DNA from: Kitasatospora sp. NBC_00458
GTDB taxonomy: Bacteria; Actinomycetota; Actinomycetes; Streptomycetales; Streptomycetaceae
Reading direction: 5' to 3'
NCBI RefSeq assembly: GCF_036013975.1
Contig: NZ_CP107904.1
Location: 7,845,001 to 7,909,000, forward strand
DNA: 64,000 bases
Of the stretch, positions 57,908-64,000 are shown piece by piece. Below the pieces are notes generated by a model. That model did no database searches and was not told where the DNA came from. It was given only the letters and a program-made list of their open reading frames with translations. Position 1 is the first letter of the stretch. Each line of letters opens with the position of its first letter. A program made the translations under genes and the position numbers.

Positions 57908-59167
57908 TCACCCCGTTCTTGTGAGCACGACGGCGGACTGGAATCCGCCGAACCCGCTGCCGACCGAGAGGATGTGGCGCAGCGGCATCTCCCGCGCGGT
58001 GCGCGGTACGTAGTCGAGGTCGCACTCCGGGTCGGGTGTCTCGTAGTTGGCGGTCGGCGGGACCACCCCGCGGTCGAGTGCGAGGGTGCAGGCGACCACC
58101 TCGATCGCGCCGATCGCGCCGAGCGAGTGCCCGACCATGGACTTGATCGAGCTCATCGGCGTCCGGTAGGCGTGCTCGCCGAGCGAGCGCTTGACGGCCG
58201 CCGTCTCGTGCCGGTCGTTCTGCTTGGTGCCCGAGCCGTGCGCGTTGACGTAGTCGACGTCGGTGCGCTCGACCCGGGCGTGGGCGAGTGCGTGGTCGAT
58301 CGACCGGGACATCTCCAGCCCCTCCTGGGTGAGGCCGGTCATGTGGTACGCGTTGCCGAAGGTCGCGAAGCCGCCGACCTCGCCGTAGATCCGGGCGCCG
58401 CGCCGCCGGGCGTGCTCCAGCTCCTCCAGGACGAGGACGGCGCCGCCCTCGCCGAGCACGAAGCCGTCGCGGTGGGCGTCGAACGGCCGGGAGGCGTGCG
58501 CCGGGTCGTCGTTGCGTTCGCTGGTGGCCTTGATGGCGTCGAAGCAGGCGACGGTGATCGGCGAGATCGGCGAGTCGGAGGCGCCGGCGATGCAGATGTC
58601 GGCGCGCCCCTCCTCGACGGTCTGGAAGGCGTACCCGATGGCGTCGAGGCCGGACGTGCAGCCGGTGGAGACGGTCTGCACCGGGCCGCGGGCGCCGGTC
58701 CGCTCGGCGACCGCCGAGGCGAGCGTGGAGGGCGCGAAGGCCCGGTGCAGTTGCGGTTCGGCGTGCCGGTGGTCGACGTCCCAGCGGGCGCCGCCGGCGC
58801 TGACCAGGGCGTAGTCGTGCTCCAGCCGGGTGGTGCCGCCGACGGCGGTGCCGAGCGAGACGGCGATCCGCCACGGGTTCTCGGCGGCCAGGTCGAGCCC
58901 GGCGTCGGCGACCGCCTCGTCCGTCGCCACCATGGCGAACTGGACGTAGCGGTCGGCCCGTTGCACGTCGTCCGGGCCGAGCCCGTGGGCGCCCGGGTCG
59001 AAGTCGCACTCGGCGGCGATCCGGGAGCGGAACCCGGTGGGGTCGAAGAGCGTGATGCCCCGGGTCGCCGTCCGCCCGGAGGTGAGCAGGTCCCAGAACG
59101 CCGGGACGCCGACTCCGCCGGGCGCGACCACGCCGATTCCGGTGACGGCGACCCGTCGCCGGCTCAC
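57908..59167 (-). CDS. Ketosynthase KS-alpha, type II PKS (WhiE ORFIII-like)
   Basis: 419 residues from GTG 59167, overlapping the cupin stop (GTGA). The catalytic triad is complete: C170 in VSTGCTSGLDA, H310 in VNAHGSGT, H347 in GHSLGAIGAIE. It builds the poly-beta-ketone chain with KS-beta and the ACP from malonyl units. The close pattern and gene order fit the spore-pigment branch rather than antibiotic clusters, where ketoreductase and many tailoring genes are usually present; none is here. Confidence 0.95.
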   Translation of the reverse strand: MSRRRVAVTGIGVVAPGGVGVPAFWDLLTSGRTATRGITLFDPTGFRSRIAAECDFDPGAHGLGPDDVQRADRYVQFAMVATDEAVADAGLDLAAENPWRIAVSLGTAVGGTTRLEHDYALVSAGGARWDVDHRHAEPQLHRAFAPSTLASAVAERTGARGPVQTVSTGCTSGLDAIGYAFQTVEEGRADICIAGASDSPISPITVACFDAIKATSERNDDPAHASRPFDAHRDGFVLGEGGAVLVLEELEHARRRGARIYGEVGGFATFGNAYHMTGLTQEGLEMSRSIDHALAHARVERTDVDYVNAHGSGTKQNDRHETAAVKRSLGEHAYRTPMSSIKSMVGHSLGAIGAIEVVACTLALDRGVVPPTANYETPDPECDLDYVPRTAREMPLRHILSVGSGFGGFQSAVVLTRTG

Positions 59168-59598
59168 GAGGCCACCTTGGCGTGTTCCGGCGGGGCGGAG
59201 GTGCCCACCGGCTCGGTCTCCTCGGTGTCGACGTGGCCGAGTTCGGGGCGGGGTGCCAGCGGGCCGAGGTGGAAGACCATCCGGGCCTCGGTGTCGCCGA
59301 CGTTGCGGAACCGGTGGCGCATGTCGATCGGGATCATCAGGCCCTGCTCGGGCTTGAGCACCCGGGTCTCGCCGTCCAGGTCGACCTCCAGGTCGCCGGA
59401 GACGACGAAGACGAACTCCTCGGAGTACGGGTGGTAGTGCTCACCGATCCGCTCGCCGGGCTGCACGATGGCCAGCCCCATGAACCCGCTGGTGGCACCG
59501 CAGGTGTTCGGGGTGAGCATGGCGCGCAGGTCGCCGCCGCGCCGGCGGTTCTCCGGTGCCTCGGAGACGTGCACGATCCGTGGGTACTGCGTGGACAT
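59164..59598 (-). CDS. Cupin protein (WhiE ORFII-like)
   Basis: 144 residues from ATG 59598. The cupin motif 1 is clear: GEHYHPYSEEFVFVVSGDLEV (two His and one Glu ligands), with motif 2 in MIPIDMRHRFRNVG. In whiE-type loci this gene always precedes KS-alpha; the protein may be an oxygenase or a cyclisation helper of the pigment. The C-terminal 30 residues are a flexible tail. Coupled to KS-alpha by overlap. Confidence 0.9.
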   Translation of the reverse strand: MSTQYPRIVHVSEAPENRRRGGDLRAMLTPNTCGATSGFMGLAIVQPGERIGEHYHPYSEEFVFVVSGDLEVDLDGETRVLKPEQGLMIPIDMRHRFRNVGDTEARMVFHLGPLAPRPELGHVDTEETEPVGTSAPPEHAKVAS

Positions 59599-59690
59599 GG
59601 TTTCTTCCTTACGGATGTCGGGACCGGTGATCGGTGATGGGGCGGAGACGGGACGTCGGTGATGGGAGAGCCGCTGAGGGGGAGCCGGTG

Positions 59691-59714
59691 ACCGGGGCCG
59701 CGACCGGCCCCGGT
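59691..59714 (-). terminator. Hairpin between first and second pigment genes
   Basis: ACCGGGGCC (59691-59699) pairs with GGCCCCGGT (59706-59714) around a 6-nt loop, 14 bp past the stop of the SchA/CurD-like gene. It may lower expression of the genes behind it. CGGTGATGGG is repeated at about 59632 and 59657 in the same gap. Confidence 0.4.
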
Positions 59715-59727
59715 GACGGGCGCTCCG

Positions 59728-60894
59728 TCAGACCGGCTGGGAGGTGCGGTCGGTGACCGGGCTCATGGCGCGGGCGGCGAGGACGGCGCTGAGGCCGGCG
59801 ACGGTCCGCAGGTCCCCCTCGGAGCCGAGGTCGAGCAGCCGCCCGAGGACGGCGGCCTCGCGCTCGCCGGCGACGCCGAGCGCCGCGGCCGGGTCCGCCT
59901 CGGCGGGCACCCGGAGGTCCACCAGGCGGACCACGACGTCGTCCCGGTGGAACACGGTGCTGGTGACCACCGGGCCGGTCGGGTCGACGGTGGCCAGGTT
60001 GTCGTAGTCGGCGAGCAGGTCGGCCACGGCCTGCCCGTTGCCGGGCCTGACCGGGTAGAGCACGGCGTGCCGGTGCAGCCGCCCGGAGGCGGGGGTGCCG
60101 GCGATCGCCTGGTGCTCGGCGGGCAGCGCGGCCCGGGCGAAGAAGGCGCGCGCCGCCTGCGGGTCGCCCAGCTGCCGCGCCTCCTCCAGGTACGGGTTGA
60201 TGGCCTCCTCGACGGCCCGCACCTCGGGCTGCATGGCGACGTGCCGCAGCGCGTCGCCGAGGCTGCCGATCACCTCGACCGCCCGGACGACCCGGTTGCC
60301 GTGCATGAACAGCGAGGTGCGGCGCAGCCGGGTGGTGTCGTCGACCTCGGCGCGGGGCGAGGTGTAGCCGGACAGGATCCGGGCGACCTCGTGCTCGCTG
60401 CCGGGCTTGACCGTGAAGGTCAGGGCGTGCCGGACCACGCCGTCGGGGCCGGGGTCGGCCTTGGGCGGGCCGGCCTGTCCGGTGGGGGCGGTGCGCGGCA
60501 GGCCCTCCGGTACCTCCTCCGGGGCCCGGGTGCCGGTGGCGCCGGCGGCCGAGGTCTCGCGGAGGATCGTGTAGCGCAGCGAACGGAAGGTGTCGCTGAC
60601 GCAGCCGTGCATCGGCTTGACCATCTCCCGGTGGGCCGGGCTGTCCACCCACTGCAGGAAGGTCTCCTGGTCCTCCCACTCGCTGGTGATGAGCCACTGC
60701 CGGGGGTCGTTGATGGACTGGCAGAGCTGGTCGCTGACATGGCCGGGGACGCCGGCCACCTGGTGGCGGAGCTGCTCGTACACGTCCATGAAGCGCTGCT
60801 GCGCGCCGTCCTGGATCTCCAGCATCAGCACCACCCGCAGGCGGGTCTCGGATTCGGAGTGCTGCCGTGCGGGCGGTTCGGACAGAGTCGTCAT
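59728..60894 (-). CDS. SchA/CurD-like protein (WhiE ORFI-like)
   Basis: 388 residues from ATG 60894. The protein has three antibiotic-biosynthesis-monooxygenase-like (ferredoxin-like) segments: LRVVLMLEIQDGAQQRFMDVYEQLRHQVAGVPG with QWLITSEWEDQETFLQWVDS; a second from HALTFTVKPGSEHEVARILSGY; a third from HRHAVLYPVRPGNGQAVADLLADY. This is the SchA/CurD (WhiE ORFI) family, first gene of spore-pigment operons. It is thought to act in oxidation or folding of the polyketide; its reaction is unproven. Confidence 0.9.
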   Translation of the reverse strand: MTTLSEPPARQHSESETRLRVVLMLEIQDGAQQRFMDVYEQLRHQVAGVPGHVSDQLCQSINDPRQWLITSEWEDQETFLQWVDSPAHREMVKPMHGCVSDTFRSLRYTILRETSAAGATGTRAPEEVPEGLPRTAPTGQAGPPKADPGPDGVVRHALTFTVKPGSEHEVARILSGYTSPRAEVDDTTRLRRTSLFMHGNRVVRAVEVIGSLGDALRHVAMQPEVRAVEEAINPYLEEARQLGDPQAARAFFARAALPAEHQAIAGTPASGRLHRHAVLYPVRPGNGQAVADLLADYDNLATVDPTGPVVTSTVFHRDDVVVRLVDLRVPAEADPAAALGVAGEREAAVLGRLLDLGSEGDLRTVAGLSAVLAARAMSPVTDRTSQPV

Positions 60895-61210
60895 GATCCA
60901 CTTTCTGCTTCTGGGCCGTACGCGTCGGGGGCCGCGTGCGGCGGCTCCGGGCCGGAGGGGCCGGGTGGCCTCCGGCGGGGGAGGGCGGTGCGGTGGCGGT
61001 CGGCCGGTCGGGGTCGGCGCCAGGCCTGAGGTCGATCGTGCGCGGCGGCCACGGGCGGCGCGAGATATGCGGGCCATCCGGGCGAAGAGGCGGCAGAACG
61101 CCCCCGGCGCGGGGGATGGAAGAACGGGGCCGCTGTGTCCGCGGGCCCCGTCGAGGGCGGCTCCGAGCCCGCATCAGGGCCCCGAACCTCCGTACAGGCT
61201 GGAGCAATTG
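60895..61210. promoter_or_regulatory. Divergent promoter region of pigment locus, 316 bp
   Basis: Separates the seven-gene - strand operon from the + strand hydroxylase gene. In S. coelicolor the equivalent whiE region has two sporulation-timed promoters, one of them sigma-F dependent. Here GCATATCTCG on the - strand (about 61057-61066) is the least G+C-rich word and a possible -10 zone. I cannot assign either promoter firmly. Confidence 0.5.
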
Positions 61211-62836
61211 ATGAATCCGAAGGTTGACGACCGGGTGCCGGTCCTGATCGTCGGCGGCTCGCTGGTCGGGCTGTCGGCCTCGCTCTTCCTGGGCCGACTG
61301 GGTGTCAGACACCTGCTGGTCGAGAAGCACGCCGACACCTCGCATCACCCGCGTGGCCGAGGCAACAACGTCCGCACGATGGAGCTGTACCGGGTGGCCG
61401 GGATCGAGCCGGCGATCCGCGAGGCGGCCTCGGTGCTGGCGCCGAACCACGGCATCCTCCAGGCCCCGTCGCTGACCGGCGAGGAGCAGGAGTGGCTGTT
61501 CCGGGAGATCGACCCGGGCGGGCGGCTCGCCCGCTTCAGCCCCAGCGCGTGGTGCCTGTGCAGCCAGAACGACCTGGAGCCGGTGCTGCTGCGCACGGCC
61601 CGCGAGCTGGGCGCGGACATCCGGTTCTCGACCGAGCTGGTCTCCTTCGAGCAGGACGCCGAGGGCGTGACGGCGCTGCTGCGCAGCCGGGAGACCGGCG
61701 AGGAGCGGCGGGTGCGGGCCGACTACCTGGTCGCGGCGGACGGCCCGCGCAGCCCGGTCCGGGAGGCCCTGGGGATCGGCCAGAGCGGCAAGGGCGAGCT
61801 GTTCCACAACGTGAGCATCACCTTCCGGGCGAAGCGGCTGGCCGAGGTGGTGGGGGACCGGCACTTCATCGCCTGCTACCTGACCGCCCCGGAGGCGGAC
61901 GGCGCGCTGCTGCCGGTGGACAACCACGAGGAGTGGGTGTTCCACGCGCCGTGGCACCCGGAGCACGGCGAGCCGCTGGAGGCGTTCACCGACGAGCGCT
62001 GCGTGCGGCACATCCGGGCCGCGGTCGGCGTCCCGGACCTCGACGTCGAGGTCACCGGGAAGGCCCCGTGGCACGCGGCCGAGCGGGTGGCCGACCGCTA
62101 CTCCGCCGGTCGGGTGTTCCTGGCCGGGGACTCGGCGCACGAGATGTCCCCGACCGGGGCGTTCGGTTCCAACACCGGCATCCAGGACGCCCACAACCTG
62201 GCCTGGAAGCTGGCGGCCGCGCTCTGCGGCTGGGGCGGCCCGGGCCTGCTGGAGACGTACGGGAGCGAGCGGCGCCCGGTCGCCCGGGTGACCGGTGAGC
62301 GGGCCTCGGCGCGGTCGGCCGAGCACAGCCACCCGGGGTACGCGGTGGTGCCCGGCGTCGGCCGGCAGGCCGGGGTGCTGTCGGTGGCGCTCGGCTACCG
62401 CTACCGGTCGGGCGCGGTGACCGGGACCGATCCGGCCGGTCCGGTGGTGCCGGAGGCCTTCGAGTCGGCCGGCGAGCCGGGCAGCCGGGCGCCGCACCAG
62501 TGGCTGCTGCGCGCGGGGGTGCGGCTGTCCACCCTCGACCTGTACGAGCAGGCGGTGGTGCTGCTGACCGGTCCGGAGGGCGGGCCCTGGCACGCGGCGG
62601 CGCGGCGGGCCGCGGACCGGCTGGCCGTCCCGCTGGACGCGTACCGGATCGGCGACGGCGTCGAGGACGACCTGGCGCCGGAGCCGGGCGGCGACTTCGC
62701 CGCGCTGCACGGGGTGCGCCCGGACGGCGCGCTGCTGGTGCGTCCGGACGGGTTCGTCGCCTGGCGCTCCGAGGGCGCGGCCGACGACCCGGAGGCGGCG
62801 GTGGAGCGGGCGCTGCGCGCGGTGCTGTCGCTGTAG
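61211..62836 (+). CDS. FAD-dependent polyketide hydroxylase (WhiE ORFVIII-like)
   Basis: 541 residues from ATG 61211, with GGAGCAATTG before it. Group A monooxygenase motifs: LIVGGSLVGLSASLFLG near residue 11, VAADGPRSPVREALG (DG motif), and GDSAHEMSPTGAFGSNTGIQDAHNLAWKL (GD motif); the thioredoxin-like C-terminal domain follows from about 400. It hydroxylates the aromatic polyketide late in pigment formation. The divergent orientation next to the ORFI-like gene is the whiE arrangement. Confidence 0.93.
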   Translation: MNPKVDDRVPVLIVGGSLVGLSASLFLGRLGVRHLLVEKHADTSHHPRGRGNNVRTMELYRVAGIEPAIREAASVLAPNHGILQAPSLTGEEQEWLFREIDPGGRLARFSPSAWCLCSQNDLEPVLLRTARELGADIRFSTELVSFEQDAEGVTALLRSRETGEERRVRADYLVAADGPRSPVREALGIGQSGKGELFHNVSITFRAKRLAEVVGDRHFIACYLTAPEADGALLPVDNHEEWVFHAPWHPEHGEPLEAFTDERCVRHIRAAVGVPDLDVEVTGKAPWHAAERVADRYSAGRVFLAGDSAHEMSPTGAFGSNTGIQDAHNLAWKLAAALCGWGGPGLLETYGSERRPVARVTGERASARSAEHSHPGYAVVPGVGRQAGVLSVALGYRYRSGAVTGTDPAGPVVPEAFESAGEPGSRAPHQWLLRAGVRLSTLDLYEQAVVLLTGPEGGPWHAAARRAADRLAVPLDAYRIGDGVEDDLAPEPGGDFAALHGVRPDGALLVRPDGFVAWRSEGAADDPEAAVERALRAVLSL

Positions 62837-62860
62837 CGGCCGCCCCCGCCCGCGGCAACG

Positions 62861-62894
62861 GGACGGGCCCGCCGGTCGACCGGCGGGCCCGTCC
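62861..62894. terminator. Perfect 34-bp palindrome, bidirectional terminator
   Basis: GGACGGGCCCGCCGGTC (62861-62877) and its exact complement (62878-62894) lie between the convergent hydroxylase and permease genes. Confidence 0.85.
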
Positions 62895-62923
62895 TTCGCT
62901 GTGCCGGGGTGTCCGACGGGGTG

Positions 62924-64000
62924 TCAGTGACCGCCCGCGTCGACCACCTCGACGTCCTCGATGTTCTGCTCGATCACCTCGGCCGGCAGGGCGACGCGGA
63001 TCGCCCAGAAGTAGACGACCAGGGAGAAGGCCGCGACCGCCGCCATGTCCCACCACATCGGGATGCGTCCGGTGCCCTCGCCGAAGCCGCCCTGCCAGGA
63101 GATCAGGCCGAGGCCGAGGAGGTAGGCGGGCAGCCACTGGGCGGGCCGCCAGTCCATCCGCGGGGCGTTCGGCAGGCCCTTGCGGGTGGCGTACAGGGCG
63201 TAGCCGCCGAGCAGCAGGTACCCGATGACGATGGCGATGCCCAGGCGGGACAGGGTGTGCCAGCCGGACCAGTAGATGATCAGGCTGGAGACCACGAAGG
63301 ACATCGGGGCGATGACGGCGCCGCCGGGCAGGCGGTACGAGCGCTCGCGGGCGGGCAGCCGGCGGCGCAGCGCGCCGAAGGCGAGCGGGGCGCCGGCGTA
63401 CATCAGCACGCTGGCGGAGACGATGAAGCCGACCAGCTCCTGCCAGCTCGGGAAGGGCAGGAAGCAGATCACGCCGGTGACGAAGGACATGACCAGGCCG
63501 AACCACGGCACGCCGCGCCTGTCCACGCGCTCGAAGAGCTGCGGCGCGTAGCCGTTCTTGCTGAGGCCGTACGCGATGCGCGAGGTGGAGGTGGTGTAGA
63601 TCAGGCCGGTGCCGCCGGGGGAGACGATGGCGTCGAAGTACAGCACCCAGGCCAGCCAGCCGAGGCCGACCAGGGTGGCGAGGCCGGCGAACGGGCCGTC
63701 GATGCCGGGGAAGTCCAGCTGGTCCCAGCCGTCGGCGAAGGACGCGGCGGGCAGGGCGGCGATGAAGACGACCTGGAGCAGCACGTAGATCACGGTGCCG
63801 ATGGCCACCGAGCCGAGGACCGCGCGGGGGATGTCGCGCTTGGGGTTCCTGCTCTCGCCCGCCAGCTGGATCGCCTGCTCGAAGCCGAGCAGGGCGAAGA
63901 TGATGCCGCTGGCGCTGACGGCGGTCAGCACGCCCTTGATGCCGAACGGCGCGAAGCCGTGCGAGGTGAAGTTGGAGCCGTGGAAGTTGGTCACGGCCAG
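62924..64000 (-). CDS. APC-family amino acid permease, 5' part cut by window edge
   Basis: At least 359 residues; the gene enters from beyond 64000. Visible are about nine membrane helices. Family marks: LLGFEQAIQLAGESRNPKRDIPRAVLGS (the conserved E-S-x-N-P-x-R-x-I-P loop of APC transporters) and IVSPGGTGLIYTTSTSRIAYGLSKNGYAPQLFERV. It takes up an amino acid or related compound with protons. The C-terminus is acidic (EVIEQNIEDVEVVDAGGH). Substrate unknown. Confidence 0.9.
   Translation of the reverse strand: MAVTNFHGSNFTSHGFAPFGIKGVLTAVSASGIIFALLGFEQAIQLAGESRNPKRDIPRAVLGSVAIGTVIYVLLQVVFIAALPAASFADGWDQLDFPGIDGPFAGLATLVGLGWLAWVLYFDAIVSPGGTGLIYTTSTSRIAYGLSKNGYAPQLFERVDRRGVPWFGLVMSFVTGVICFLPFPSWQELVGFIVSASVLMYAGAPLAFGALRRRLPARERSYRLPGGAVIAPMSFVVSSLIIYWSGWHTLSRLGIAIVIGYLLLGGYALYATRKGLPNAPRMDWRPAQWLPAYLLGLGLISWQGGFGEGTGRIPMWWDMAAVAAFSLVVYFWAIRVALPAEVIEQNIEDVEVVDAGGH

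Noticed and set aside
55431..62836. An aromatic antibiotic cluster
   Set aside because: No ketoreductase, resistance or regulator genes, and the order is that of the spore-pigment locus.
1..64000. tRNA or rRNA genes
   Set aside because: No T-loop GGTTCGA-type words with matching cloverleaf stems and no rRNA-like stretches were seen on either strand.

Overview
The window is very G+C-rich, has almost only G/C at third codon positions, many GTG starts, frequent 1-4 nt stop/start overlaps, and a complete whiE-type spore-pigment locus. All of this points to a chromosome of the Streptomycetaceae (Streptomyces or Kitasatospora); species is not decidable from the sequence alone. Both ends cut through genes (a VOC protein on the left, an amino-acid permease on the right). 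I see no rRNA, tRNA, CRISPR array or transposase gene.

Layout. 1-4.4 kb: housekeeping and accessory genes (VOC, AlkB-like dioxygenase, a tyrosine-recombinase remnant, a small secreted protein, an MFS exporter, a DUF1801 protein). 4.8-8.2 kb: a candidate small RNA with a strong terminator, then a four-gene operon of roadblock/LC7-type proteins and a PATAN/DUF4388-like protein with no GTPase gene. 8.3-16.7 kb: VOC protein, DUF6188 protein, double Nudix hydrolase, TPR membrane protein, about 1 kb of repeat-bearing non-coding DNA, GDSL hydrolase and two translationally coupled family-4-like glycosyltransferases. 16.7-31.5 kb: a MITE-like element beside a DUF1508 gene, Nudix hydrolase, FAD monooxygenase, ABC exporter, DUF5677 protein, SNF2 helicase with only the tail of its usual SWIM partner, secreted sphingomyelinase with a PHO-box-like upstream sequence, and an MMPL transporter. 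31.7-40.2 kb: beta-propeller protein, endonuclease IV, beta-helix protein, O-methyltransferase, a class F sortase separated from a candidate surface protein by a second MITE, F420-type oxidoreductase and lipoprotein.

40.6-55.3 kb is a compact NRPS cluster on the + strand: MFS exporter, stand-alone condensation protein, C-A-T, acyl-CoA dehydrogenase, A-T, A-T, and a last protein C-(A remnant)-T-NAD(P) reductase. I read this as a short peptide assembly line with one alpha,beta-desaturation step and no thioesterase; the chain may leave by reduction. I do not recognise the product. This is the best candidate for an undescribed system.

55.4-62.8 kb is a whiE-type type II polyketide locus on the - strand (SchA/CurD-like protein, cupin, KS-alpha, chain-length factor, ACP, aromatase/cyclase, TcmI-like cyclase) with a divergent FAD hydroxylase. 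Its gene order matches the spore-pigment locus. It is convergent with the NRPS cluster and separated from it by a strong hairpin.
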